A program made the translations under genes and the position numbers. DNA of 64,000 bases from CAZVNZ01 sp964628515 (GTDB taxonomy: Bacteria; Bacillota; Clostridia; Christensenellales; Christensenellaceae): NCBI GenBank assembly GCA_964628515.1, contig CAZVNZ010000009.1, forward strand, positions 1 to 64,000, written 5' to 3'. The notes under the pieces are model-generated. The model was not told the DNA's origin. It ran no database searches and worked only from the letters and a program-made list of their open reading frames with translations. This document shows, piece by piece, positions 17,987 to 26,541 of this stretch; position 1 is the first letter of the stretch; every line of letters begins with the position of its first letter.

Positions 17987-18606
17987 AATTCCTCACCTTT
18001 TTCGTTTACTTGTTTAATATCCTCGAAACTTTTATATTCCTTTGCATTTAGTGTTGCCATAATATTATCCCCTTATATTATTTTTTTAATATTTTTACAT
18101 TAATTTTCTGCCCAAAATTTACAAAGCCAATCTTTGATTTTTCGCTGTTTTAGGCGTCTCGAACGTTTTCCTGACGTCAGGAAAACGATCGTCAATATCG
18201 TATCTACTGTTCTTAAAAAAACAACCTTACTTCATCTATAACTTTAGTAAAATTCTCCCATTTTTTATAACCTAAAACCGCCTGAAAATCTCTTGCAGAC
18301 AAAATTCCTCACCTTTTTCGTTTACTTGTTTAATATCCTCGAAACTTTTATATTCCTTTGCATTTAGTGTTGCCATAATATTATCCCCTTATATTATTTT
18401 TTTAATATTTTTACATTAATTTTCTGCCCAAAATTTACAAAGCCAATCTTTGATTTTTCGCTGTTTTAGGCGTCTCGAACGTTTTCCTGACGTCAGGAAA
18501 ATCGGAGTTTATCACGTTTTAGCCGTTCTTAAAAAAGCAACCTTACTTCATCTATAACTTTAGTAAAATTCTACCATTTTTTATATCCTAAAACCGTCTG
18601 AAAATC
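17828..18606. repeat. tandem array of the dinD 5' region (two full and one partial copy, 315-316 bp unit)
   Basis: Units start at 17828 (inside the dinD-like gene), 18143 and 18459; the last is cut after about 148 bases where it meets the stop of the aldolase gene. Each unit contains the upstream region, the first roughly 50 codons of dinD, and the palindrome core TTTTCCTGACGTCAGGAAAA. Copies 1 and 2 look identical over about 225 bases, including the frameshift. Differences concentrate in a stretch of about 50 bases beside the palindrome (17868-17918 and equivalents), where copies 2 and 3 carry in-frame stops. No separate gene is present at 18061-18604. Confidence 0.85.
17956..18060 (-). pseudogene. 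displaced N-terminus of the dinD-like gene
   Basis: From the ATG at 18060, preceded by AAGGGGATAATATT, the frame reads MATLNAKEYKSFEDIKQ through GEEF (25 residues), the expected start of DinD proteins. It then shifts frame at a missing base and stops after about nine wrong residues. The stop overlaps the downstream frame, so reinitiation at the TTG (17986) is conceivable. The same sequence, with the same missing base, recurs at about 18302-18376 in the next repeat copy. Confidence 0.7.
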
Positions 18607-19315
18607 AAAGCACATCTTTAGTATTGGTGGGTACTTCCACCCCTTTTGGAATACCTCCCGTTTTAATACCCAAATTTTCTCTTATAACCAAAAGCTCTGC
18701 AATTTGGGTGTCGGACAGCACGTTTGCTTTTTGTATAAAATTACTTGTGTACATGGTTACCCGTGCAAAATATTCTACCGACTCCAGCCTGTAAAAAGCC
18801 TCGAAAATATCTTTGCCCCAAGTAAGCGCACCGTGGTTTGCAAGTAGCACCGCATTGTAGTATTTGCAAAAAAGAGCAATAGAATCCGGCACTTCCGTAG
18901 AGCCGGGTGTTGCGTACTTTGCCACAGGCACAATGCCTAAATTTACCACCGCCTCGGGCATTATAGGGCTGTTTAGTGCTATGCCTGCAATGGCAAAGGA
19001 GGAGGATATGGGTGGGTGTGCGTGAGTAACTGCGTGCACCTCGCTGTTTTCTTTGTATACACGCAAGTGCATTTTAATTTCAGACGAGGGGGCAAAACTG
19101 TTTTCCTTAAGCACATTGCCCTCTAAATCCATTTCTATCAGCATATCTGCCGTCATAAACCCTTTAGAAACACCTGTCGGGGTAACAAGTATGGCATCTT
19201 TAGAGATTTTACAGCTAATATTGCCGTCGTTTGCCGCCACAAAATTTTTATCGTACATACGCTTGCCAATGTCTAAAATATTGGCTTTTGCTTGTTCTGT
19301 AGTAGGGTAATTCAT
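18605..19315 (-). CDS. class II aldolase (FucA/AraD family)
   Basis: A 236-residue class II aldolase/adducin-fold protein. Visible are the phosphate-binding NDGNISCKIS, the zinc ligands in THAHPP and ANHGAL, and SSEIKMHLRVY. Enzymes of this family cleave or epimerise sugar 1- or 5-phosphates (L-fuculose-1-P, L-ribulose-5-P, 5-deoxyribulose-1-P); the substrate cannot be assigned. The start is the ATG at 19315, with AAGGCGG upstream; the frame stays open much further upstream but that part is antisense to the HyuA-like gene. It is divergent from that gene across a palindrome-rich promoter region. Confidence 0.92.
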   Translation of the reverse strand: MNYPTTEQAKANILDIGKRMYDKNFVAANDGNISCKISKDAILVTPTGVSKGFMTADMLIEMDLEGNVLKENSFAPSSEIKMHLRVYKENSEVHAVTHAHPPISSSFAIAGIALNSPIMPEAVVNLGIVPVAKYATPGSTEVPDSIALFCKYYNAVLLANHGALTWGKDIFEAFYRLESVEYFARVTMYTSNFIQKANVLSDTQIAELLVIRENLGIKTGGIPKGVEVPTNTKDVL

Positions 19316-19344
19316 ACATATACCGCCTTGTAAAAAATAAATAA

Positions 19345-19371
19345 TTGACAAATATAAGTATATACTATAAT
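19345..19371 (+). promoter_or_regulatory. likely promoter of the HyuA-like gene
   Basis: Plus strand: TTGACA (19345-19350) and TATAAT (19366-19371) with a short 15-base spacer that contains the first operator-like palindrome. The short spacer suggests a regulated promoter. Confidence 0.5.
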
Positions 19372-19399
19372 AATTTATTTGGGAATAGTATATACTTAT
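19354..19399. promoter_or_regulatory. paired palindromic operators in the aldolase/HyuA divergent region
   Basis: A 15-base inverted repeat ATAAGTATATACTAT (19354-19368) and ATAGTATATACTTAT (19385-19399). Each arm is itself built on the palindrome GTATATAC, with centres 30 bases (about three helix turns) apart. This is the pattern of two dimer sites for a GntR- or similar-family regulator controlling both divergent genes. No regulator gene is adjacent. Confidence 0.65.
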
Positions 19400-19430
19400 A
19401 ATTATAGGAATTTTTGTGGGAGGTTTTTTG

Positions 19431-21425
19431 ATGAAGCTGGGCATAGGTATAGATACAGGTGGCACATATACAGACGTGATAGTATACGATTTTGATACCC
19501 GAACTATTTTGCAAAGCAACAAAGCACTTACCACCAAAGAAGATTTAAGCATAGGCATAACAAACGCACTAAACAAGCTAAACCGCCAACATTTATGTAA
19601 CGCAGGGCTAATATCTCTATCCACCACCCTTGCAACCAATGCTTGCGTGGAAAACAAAGGGGGCAGAGCAAAGCTCCTGTTTTTAGGGTTAGAGCAAAGC
19701 CTGTTTGAGAAATTCGGCACGGAGTACGGCTTTAGCGACGAACAAGAGGTTTTCCACTTAGATTGTGATACCCGTTTAAACGGCGATATTATTACACCAC
19801 CGGATTTTGAGTTGTTAAAACAAAACTGCAAGGAGTGGTTTTTAGATGCCAAAGCGGTTGCAATAGTGGAACTAAACGCCATGAACAACAACGGTATTTT
19901 AGAAAAGCAAGCCAAAAAAATCATAAAAGAGCAGTACAACATTCCCATTATTTGCGGATGCGAGCTGTATTCCGATTTAAACTCCATAAAACGTGGGGTA
20001 ACCGCCCTGCTAAACGCAAGATTAATTGCTGTAATAGAGGATTTTTTTAAGGCAATTAATTTATCTTTAAAGAAAAATAACGTTACGGCGCCTGTTGTGG
20101 TTGTACGTAGCGACGGCAGTTTAATGTCTAAACGGTTTGCAAAAACTCGTCCTGTTGAAACCTTACTTTGCGGACCTGCCGCCAGTGTAATGGGGGGCGC
20201 AAGCCTAACTACCGGCAAGGATTGCGTAGTGGTGGATATGGGGGGTACAACCACAGATATTGCCTTAATAAAAGACGGCATACCCGTAAGAGTTACGGAC
20301 GGCATAAACATAGGCAACTGGAAAACCTTTGTAAAAGGGCTTTTTGTAGATACCTTCTCTTTAGGTGGAGACAGTGGCATAGGCTTTTTAAACAGAGAAA
20401 TATATTTGCAAAAAGAACGGCTGGTGCCTTTGTGCGTGCTTGCGGAGCGCTACCCAAACATCACCGAAAAGCTAAAAAATTTGGCTAAAAACCACCAAAG
20501 CGGACACACAAGGCCATTACACGAGTTTTATATGCTACTAAAAGACATTTCCAAAAACCAAAGCTATACAAAAAAAGAACGGGATTTTTGCGAGCTTATT
20601 AAAAACAACCCCCTGCCTATAAGAGAGGCGGCGGAAAAAATGGGTAGCAGTATATATACTTTTGAGGTTTCTCGATTGGAAAAAGAGGGGATAGTAATCA
20701 GGAGCGGACTTACACCCACAGATATTATGCACATAAAGGGGGATTTTGCAAAATACGATGCCACACCTTCCAAATACGCCGCTAAGTTTGTGGCAAACAG
20801 TACAGACCAAACGGTAAAAACTTTGTGCGATAGCATCTACATCACCATAAAAAAGAAGCTTTATTATAACATTGTGCGCATACTTATGTGCCACTCCAAC
20901 CAAAACCTAAATGCCTCGGGCATAGACGCACTTTCAAAAACCTTTATAGAGGAAAGCTATTTTAGCAAAAACGAATTTGTTAGCTTTAATATACAAACAA
21001 AGGCGCAGTTAATAGGAATAGGCGCACCCATTCATATTTTTTTAAAGGATGTTGCAAAAGCCCTTGGGGCAAAATGCCTTGTCCCTGCCCATGCAAGTGT
21101 GGCAAACGCTTTAGGTGCGGTGGTAGGCAACGTGTTTGCGGAAGAAAAAATAGAAATTAAGCCTGTATACAACGCAGGAGGCATAGACGGTTTTGAAGTT
21201 GTTTGCGGAAACAGAAACAAGATATTTAAAGAGCTTGATGGCGCAATTACTCACGCAAAAAAAGAAGGGGAGAAAAAGGCACGAAACGGCGCTATTAGCC
21301 GTGGTGCTCACGGAGATATTTCCGTGAGCTTTAAAGTAGAAGAAAAGGACGCCCATTTAAACGGCGGACATATATTTTTGGGATGCACGGTGATTGCAAC
21401 CGCACTTGGGCGGATAGATTTTTAG
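19431..21425 (+). CDS. hydantoinase/oxoprolinase-family protein (HyuA-like), solitary
   Basis: A 664-residue ASKHA-fold protein. The N-terminal GIDTGGTYTDVIVYD and the central VDMGGTTTDIALIKDG are the two phosphate-binding signatures of HyuA/oxoprolinase A subunits, which use ATP to activate cyclic amides or ketones. Near residues 385-425 it has PIREAAEKMGSSIYTFEVSR, resembling a winged-helix segment, before the family motif LTPTDIMH. HyuB, the usual partner, is absent. The start is the ATG at 19431 with GGGAGG seven bases upstream. It is divergent from the class II aldolase and convergent with the peptide-type ABC genes; the substrate is unknown. Confidence 0.85.
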   Translation: MKLGIGIDTGGTYTDVIVYDFDTRTILQSNKALTTKEDLSIGITNALNKLNRQHLCNAGLISLSTTLATNACVENKGGRAKLLFLGLEQSLFEKFGTEYGFSDEQEVFHLDCDTRLNGDIITPPDFELLKQNCKEWFLDAKAVAIVELNAMNNNGILEKQAKKIIKEQYNIPIICGCELYSDLNSIKRGVTALLNARLIAVIEDFFKAINLSLKKNNVTAPVVVVRSDGSLMSKRFAKTRPVETLLCGPAASVMGGASLTTGKDCVVVDMGGTTTDIALIKDGIPVRVTDGINIGNWKTFVKGLFVDTFSLGGDSGIGFLNREIYLQKERLVPLCVLAERYPNITEKLKNLAKNHQSGHTRPLHEFYMLLKDISKNQSYTKKERDFCELIKNNPLPIREAAEKMGSSIYTFEVSRLEKEGIVIRSGLTPTDIMHIKGDFAKYDATPSKYAAKFVANSTDQTVKTLCDSIYITIKKKLYYNIVRILMCHSNQNLNASGIDALSKTFIEESYFSKNEFVSFNIQTKAQLIGIGAPIHIFLKDVAKALGAKCLVPAHASVANALGAVVGNVFAEEKIEIKPVYNAGGIDGFEVVCGNRNKIFKELDGAITHAKKEGEKKARNGAISRGAHGDISVSFKVEEKDAHLNGGHIFLGCTVIATALGRIDF

Positions 21426-21479
21426 GTGCAAAAAGGGCTACTACCGCCCACAGATTTTTGAATTGCTGTATAACCCCCC

Positions 21480-22094
21480 CTAAACCGGCTTATTAGCCAA
21501 CTGCAATAAATTACCTTCGCAAATTTTATCAAGCAAGCCGTCAAAATGGCTTACGGCAAGTAAGCCAATGTTTCTTTGCTTAACCTCCTTAAGCAAAAAC
21601 TGCCATATTTGCGCTTGGGTTATTAAATCAAGCATAGTTGTAATTTCGTCCGCTAAAATATATTTGGTTTTGCCCCCCAAAGCACGAGCAATGCAAAACC
21701 GTTGCAACTCTCCCCCCGATAACTCTGTGGGGTAGCGGTTGTACCACTCTTTTTTAATGCCCAAACCCTCTATTATGCGGTTTTCTATGTTGTCCCCCTC
21801 TAACAACACGTTTTTCATGGGCATACGTGGATTTACCACAAGCTCGGGGTGTTGCCATATCATTTGTACAGGGTTGTACCCTTGGTATTCCTCTATGTTT
21901 TTACCGTCTATAAGCACACTTCCGCTACCTGCCCTCTCGTACCCTGCAAGAATTTTACATATGGTGGTTTTACCAAAACCGCTTGGGGCAACTAAGCCTA
22001 AACGCTCGGAAGTTTTTAGCGTTAGGTTAAAATCCGAAAATAATTCTTTTGCACCGTTTATATAGCTAAAAGTTATGTTTTTTGCCTCAAGCAT
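21480..22094 (-). CDS. short ABC ATPase of a peptide/nickel-type importer (DppF/NikE-like)
   Basis: A 204-residue ATP-binding protein, shorter than typical DppF/OppF because it lacks the C-terminal oligopeptide extension. The Walker A segment reads VAPSGFGKTT, with Ala where the first Gly is usual; the signature LSGGELQR and Walker B YILADEITTMLD are intact. It is the last gene of the importer operon, 45 bases after the partner ATPase gene. It would pair with that ATPase to power the two permeases. Confidence 0.88.
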   Translation of the reverse strand: MLEAKNITFSYINGAKELFSDFNLTLKTSERLGLVAPSGFGKTTICKILAGYERAGSGSVLIDGKNIEEYQGYNPVQMIWQHPELVVNPRMPMKNVLLEGDNIENRIIEGLGIKKEWYNRYPTELSGGELQRFCIARALGGKTKYILADEITTMLDLITQAQIWQFLLKEVKQRNIGLLAVSHFDGLLDKICEGNLLQLANKPV

Positions 22095-22139
22095 GATTTC
22101 TCCTTTAGGGTGATGATGATTTTAGAGGGTATAATTTCT

Positions 22140-23063
22140 TTATTTGTACAACACACACTTAACAAAGCCGTCGCAAACGTTTACATAGGGTATTTCTCCC
22201 GTGCAGTTTTGAGTGGCGCATTCGCAGTTGGGCAGGTAGGCGCAACCGCCCTCTACCTCTTCGCAATAGGGTTGATTGCCCTTAGTTGCACTAAAGCCGT
22301 TTTTGGGCATTGCTCGCCATAATGCTTTTGTGTAGGGGTGTCGCAATGTTTCCTCTCTTTCAAAATCGGCAATGTTGGCTTCCTCTATGGTTTGCCCTGC
22401 ATAAAAAACTACAATGCGGTCGCAAACCTCTAAAGCAAGCTCTAAATCGTGAGTTATAAGTAGCACCCCTGCCCCCTCCTGTGCCATCTCTTTAAAATGT
22501 CCAAGCACCCTTTTTGCCACACTTATATGAATACCCGGTGTGGGCTCGTCCGCTATTACAAGGTTTGGGCGTAGCATTGCCGCCGTAGATATAAGCACCC
22601 GTCTTGCCATGCCCCCCGATAACTCAAAGGGGTAGAGGTCTTTTGTCCTGTCCGCAAGCCCAAACCGTGCCAAAATATCCCTTGCTTTTTTCTTTGTTTC
22701 GCTATCCTTTTTGCTTTGCTCTAACTGCCTGCCTATCTTCATAAGTGGGTCTAAGTAAGATACACTTTGGGGCACGAGGGCAATTTCCTTACCCCTGTAT
22801 TTTTCTTTAAGTTTTGGGGTTAGAGGTGCGTTATTATAAAGTATTTCCCCACTTAAACTGGAATTATAGGGCAAAATACCTAAAATTGCGTGAGCAAGCA
22901 GGCTTTTACCCGAACCGCTTGCGCCTATAACCGCAACCATTTCGTTTGCATGCACCTTTAGGTTTAAGTCTTTTATTGCAGTAATTTCCTTTTGCTTAAA
23001 GCCTTTGTCGTACTGCTTAAAAGTTATTTGCATATGCTTTACTTCTAATACCACATTGCTCAC
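22140..23063 (-). CDS. ABC ATPase of a peptide/nickel-type importer (DppD/NikD-like)
   Basis: A 307-residue ATPase with Walker A GASGSGKSLL, signature LSGGMARR and Walker B LVIADEPTPG, plus a Cys-rich C-terminal oligo_HPY-like tail (GCAYLPNCECATQNC) that in this family can bind an iron-sulfur cluster. It follows the DppC-type permease gene by 17 bases. Substrate class (peptide, nickel or nickel-chelate) is not determined by this subunit. Confidence 0.9.
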   Translation of the reverse strand: MSNVVLEVKHMQITFKQYDKGFKQKEITAIKDLNLKVHANEMVAVIGASGSGKSLLAHAILGILPYNSSLSGEILYNNAPLTPKLKEKYRGKEIALVPQSVSYLDPLMKIGRQLEQSKKDSETKKKARDILARFGLADRTKDLYPFELSGGMARRVLISTAAMLRPNLVIADEPTPGIHISVAKRVLGHFKEMAQEGAGVLLITHDLELALEVCDRIVVFYAGQTIEEANIADFEREETLRHPYTKALWRAMPKNGFSATKGNQPYCEEVEGGCAYLPNCECATQNCTGEIPYVNVCDGFVKCVLYK

Positions 23064-23080
23064 AATTAAAAACCTCTCCT

Positions 23081-23902
23081 TTACTCGTGTACACTGCTTG
23101 GGTCTATAAGCTTTCTTACGCAGTTTCCGGCTACATCAAACAAAACTACCGTAAGTACAAGCATAATACCCGGAAATACCGCAAGCCACCACTCCCCCGT
23201 TGCAAGATAGCGCATACTCTCGGAGAGTATTATGCCAATCGCCGGTTGCTCGGGAGACAGCCCAAAGCCCAAAAAGGTTATACTTGCCTCATGGAGTATA
23301 GCATGGGGGAAAAGCAGTATTAAACCCACCATAAATTGGGGAAAAATATGGGGTAGCATATGGTTTTTTACAATATAGCCTTTGTTTTTGCCTAATTTTT
23401 CCGCAACTCTTACATATCCGCTTTGCCTAAGCTGAAGAATTTCTCCCCGCATTAATCTGGAAAGGGACATCCAATGGGTAAAAATTATACCCACACACAC
23501 ACCAATAAACCCTCTGCCAAAGGCAAAAGCAATTAATATCAACAGTAAAATATGGGGTATGCCCATAACTAAATCCACAAAAAAGCCTACCGCTCCGTCC
23601 GCCTTTTTTCCGCCTATGGCGGCAATACTGCCAAGCACAAGCCCAATTATTGCGCTTAGGCTTGCGGTAATTAAGCCTATACGTATGCTTAAAGACAGTC
23701 CGCATATGGTTCTTATCAGCATATCTCTGCCCATTTGGTCTGTACCGAAGGGGTACTCAAAAGAGGGTGGAAGGTTTTTTCTGGAAAAATCCGTAATTAG
23801 TGCTTGTTCTTTAAACACCTCCCCCAAAACAGATACGGCAATTAAAAAAAGGGCGGTGCAAATTAGTATAATTAGAGTGGCTCTACGTCTGTTTAGCTTC
23901 AT
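23081..23902 (-). CDS. ABC permease (DppC/NikC-like)
   Basis: A 273-residue permease with an N-terminal span, the conserved PFGTDQMGRDML segment of DppC/OppC/NikC proteins, and about five further spans. Its start overlaps the stop of the DppB-type gene by four bases (ATGA), so the two permeases are translationally coupled. Confidence 0.92.
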   Translation of the reverse strand: MKLNRRRATLIILICTALFLIAVSVLGEVFKEQALITDFSRKNLPPSFEYPFGTDQMGRDMLIRTICGLSLSIRIGLITASLSAIIGLVLGSIAAIGGKKADGAVGFFVDLVMGIPHILLLILIAFAFGRGFIGVCVGIIFTHWMSLSRLMRGEILQLRQSGYVRVAEKLGKNKGYIVKNHMLPHIFPQFMVGLILLFPHAILHEASITFLGFGLSPEQPAIGIILSESMRYLATGEWWLAVFPGIMLVLTVVLFDVAGNCVRKLIDPSSVHE

Positions 23903-24897
23903 TTTTGCCCCCTCCTTATACGAGGGTCCACCACTCCGTACAAAATATTTGCAATAAAATTACCCAAAAATACAATGCCTGCACATATGACGGTTATTCC
24001 AAGCAACAAGGGAATATCCCCCCCCAAACCGGCGGTAACCGCAGCTTGCCCAATGCCCGGGTAGGAAAACACCTGCTCCACCAACACCGAGCCTCCTATA
24101 ATTTCGCTTATTGCGGCAAATTGCAGGGTGGTTGCCGGGAGTGCTGTGTTTCTGTACACATGGTTTTTCATTAAATGGTCCTCTCCTCTTGCACGTGCAA
24201 AAAGGAGGTAATCACTTTGCATTACATCTATGGTTTTTTCTCTTGTGTGTAGGGTGATTGCAGAAATACCCACAATGCTTAGGGTTAGGGCAGGAAGTAT
24301 TGCATGCCTGAGTTTATCTAACACGGACACACTTGCAGAATCCACACCAATAGGCACACTAAGCCCTATGGGTAGCACTTTAAGCCATACGGCAAATATC
24401 ATAAGTAAAAGTAAGGCAAGCCAAAAAGATGGCGTACTTGCGGTTAGGAGCGAAAACCCTTTTATCCCTTTGTCTAAGGGTTTGCCCTTGTTTGCCCCTG
24501 CAAGCCCTCCCAAAAAAAAGCCGGCAAAGCCGGAAATCAGCCAGGCAAAAGAAAGCAGCCACAAGGAGTTTGCAAGTTTAGCCCCAATAACCTCTGCCAC
24601 ATTTTGCCTGTACAGTAGGGAAACTCCCATGTCTCCCCGTATAAAATCCCCTGCCCACTTTAAATAACCCTCAACGGGTGGGGTGTTTACCCCCCAATAA
24701 TCCTCCAACTTTGCTATTTGCTCTTGGCTTAAAGAGCCTAAAGCCGTTTGCCCCACATTTGTTTGCAAAGGGTCTATGGGGGATAGACTAACCAATGCGT
24801 AGGCAACTATGCTTACGCAAATAAGCAAAAGCACCATACGCACAAAGTTTTTAACTATAAATAAAACTGTGTTTTTCATAGTTTTTTCCCTCTGCAA
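23899..24897 (-). CDS. ABC permease (DppB/NikB-like)
   Basis: A 332-residue permease with a signal-anchor span, the family motif LSPIDPLQTNVGQ after it, and about five further spans including the C-terminal GGSVLVEQVFSYPGIGQA segment typical of DppB/OppB. It follows the binding-protein gene after 48 bases that hold a hairpin. Confidence 0.92.
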   Translation of the reverse strand: MQREKTMKNTVLFIVKNFVRMVLLLICVSIVAYALVSLSPIDPLQTNVGQTALGSLSQEQIAKLEDYWGVNTPPVEGYLKWAGDFIRGDMGVSLLYRQNVAEVIGAKLANSLWLLSFAWLISGFAGFFLGGLAGANKGKPLDKGIKGFSLLTASTPSFWLALLLLMIFAVWLKVLPIGLSVPIGVDSASVSVLDKLRHAILPALTLSIVGISAITLHTREKTIDVMQSDYLLFARARGEDHLMKNHVYRNTALPATTLQFAAISEIIGGSVLVEQVFSYPGIGQAAVTAGLGGDIPLLLGITVICAGIVFLGNFIANILYGVVDPRIRRGQK

Positions 24898-24907
24898 TCT
24901 TATATGT

Positions 24908-24940
24908 TTAAGTAGTGGGCACCCACGGCAACCTACTTAA
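24908..24940 (-). promoter_or_regulatory. mRNA hairpin between binding-protein and permease genes
   Basis: Outer arms TTAAGTAG (24908-24915) and CTACTTAA (24933-24940) enclose an inner GTGGG/CCCAC hairpin. It lies five bases after the binding-protein stop and has no T run in the minus direction, as in the two sugar importers of the window. Confidence 0.6.
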
Positions 24941-24945
24941 CTTTC

Positions 24946-26541
24946 TTACTCCCAACTCCATTTATCCACATTATTTACAATAGACCAACCGTGCCCGTGG
25001 GGGTGTATTTTTTGCTCTGCCACTTTTAGTCCGTCTCTTACTCTGTATAAATGGCTGACGTTTGCAAGCCAAACCCAGGGTACTTCCTTTGCTATTCCCT
25101 CGCCGTTATTGTATTGGGCTTGTTGCCAAAGTTTGTAGGAAGTCTCTAAATTATCCGTTTTTAGCGCATCGTCCATAAATTTATCCACATTTTTATTGGC
25201 ATAGGGGGAATACTCCGCAAGCCCTGTATCTCCTATTGTATGATAGATATTATAAAGCTCCATAGGGGTGTGCGCCCCCCAACCCCATACCATTAAGTCT
25301 TTTTGGGCTCTGTCGTAGGCGGTGTCCCAACCTACACCCTCCGTTTTTCCCTCAAACCCCAAGTTTTTCAGTTGGTTGACAAAATCGGCGGCGAAGGCTT
25401 GTCTTACGGAGTCGCCTGTTGGGTAGATTACCGTTAAACTCCCTTTAACACCGTCCTTTGCTCTAATACCGTCCTGCCCTGCAATCCACCCTGCCTCGTC
25501 TAACATGGTTTTTGCCTGCTCTAAATTGTATTCTACCACATTATTTTCGCTAAACCAGGGCATTTTATCGCATACGCTGTATGCCGGAGTGCCGTAGCCG
25601 TTTAGTACGTTGTTTATTAGTTCTTCTCTGTTTATGCCTATGTTTATTGCTTGCCTTACGGCTAAATCTGCCGTAATATCGTTGCCCTTTGTGCCGTCAA
25701 ATTTTGTTGAGGGCATATTTACCCCTCTGTTATCCACCGTTTGCACTTCCAGCAAATTATAGCCTGCAACATCGTTGTTTGCATAAGTTGCCGGTATATC
25801 CGAAATATCTATTTGCCCTGCATTTAAGGCGGCAAAAGAGGCATCCTCGCTCATAAACACTATTGTTACATTTTTTATTTGGGGAGCATCGCCGTAATAG
25901 TTTGGGTTTGCTTCAAGAATAATTTGTTGCCCTTTATCCCATTGTTTTAGCATATATCTACCGCTACCTATGGGGTTTTGCCCGTAGCTTTCGTTGTAGG
26001 CATGCTTTGGCACTATACCCACAATAGCCATAGAATAAGGCCATATGGCATAGGGTTTTTCCATAATAAATTCCACCGTGGTGGCGTCTGTTGCCACCGC
26101 CTCTTTTAGCATGGTAAAGTCGTTTACCGTGCTTTTTTCCTTAACCGTGTTGTAGGTAAACGCCACGTCCTCGGCGGTTAGTTTTTCTCCGTCCGTAAAG
26201 GAGACGTCATCTCTTATTTTAACCGTCCATTTAAGCCCGTCAGTAGATACAGATACGTCCGTTGCCAAATCATTTTCTATATAAAGCTCGGGGTTTGTCA
26301 CCGTTAGTGTACTTTGTATTAAAGGCTCGTGGACGTGCTCTCCTGCGCCCCAACCGTATGCCGGGTCAAACCCTGCCTCCGGCTCGGAGGTTGTGCCCAT
26401 CGCCACTATTACAGAGTTTTTGCCCTCCGCAACCTGTGGCGGTGCATTTTGCGTACTTTGGACATTTTGCACACCGCATCCTGCTACAAACATAGCTGTT
26501 AAGCCTAAAACCGTAATTAATGCTGTTAGTTTTTTATTCAT
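24946..26541 (-). CDS. extracellular solute-binding lipoprotein, family 5 (peptide/nickel type)
   Basis: A 531-residue lipoprotein with the lipobox VAGC (C22) and an SBP_bac_5 fold (IRDDVSFTDGEKLTAEDV, NPIGSGRYML, INREELI). The extreme C-terminus contains IHPHGHGWSIV, a His-rich stretch that hints at a metal or metal-chelate ligand rather than a plain peptide; this is inference. It is the first gene of the importer operon, and its expression appears to be governed by a structured leader with a terminator directly before its GGAGG ribosome site. Confidence 0.9.
   Translation of the reverse strand: MNKKLTALITVLGLTAMFVAGCGVQNVQSTQNAPPQVAEGKNSVIVAMGTTSEPEAGFDPAYGWGAGEHVHEPLIQSTLTVTNPELYIENDLATDVSVSTDGLKWTVKIRDDVSFTDGEKLTAEDVAFTYNTVKEKSTVNDFTMLKEAVATDATTVEFIMEKPYAIWPYSMAIVGIVPKHAYNESYGQNPIGSGRYMLKQWDKGQQIILEANPNYYGDAPQIKNVTIVFMSEDASFAALNAGQIDISDIPATYANNDVAGYNLLEVQTVDNRGVNMPSTKFDGTKGNDITADLAVRQAINIGINREELINNVLNGYGTPAYSVCDKMPWFSENNVVEYNLEQAKTMLDEAGWIAGQDGIRAKDGVKGSLTVIYPTGDSVRQAFAADFVNQLKNLGFEGKTEGVGWDTAYDRAQKDLMVWGWGAHTPMELYNIYHTIGDTGLAEYSPYANKNVDKFMDDALKTDNLETSYKLWQQAQYNNGEGIAKEVPWVWLANVSHLYRVRDGLKVAEQKIHPHGHGWSIVNNVDKWSWE

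Noticed and set aside
17840..18200. LexA/SOS box upstream of the dinD-like gene
   Set aside because: CGAACGTTTTCC resembles half of a Gram-positive SOS box, but the second half-site is missing and it lies in a coding-derived repeat.
19316..20380. Long N-terminal extension of the class II aldolase frame
   Set aside because: It is antisense to the well-supported HyuA-like gene and crosses the promoter/operator region; the aldolase has a good start at 19315 with a ribosome site.
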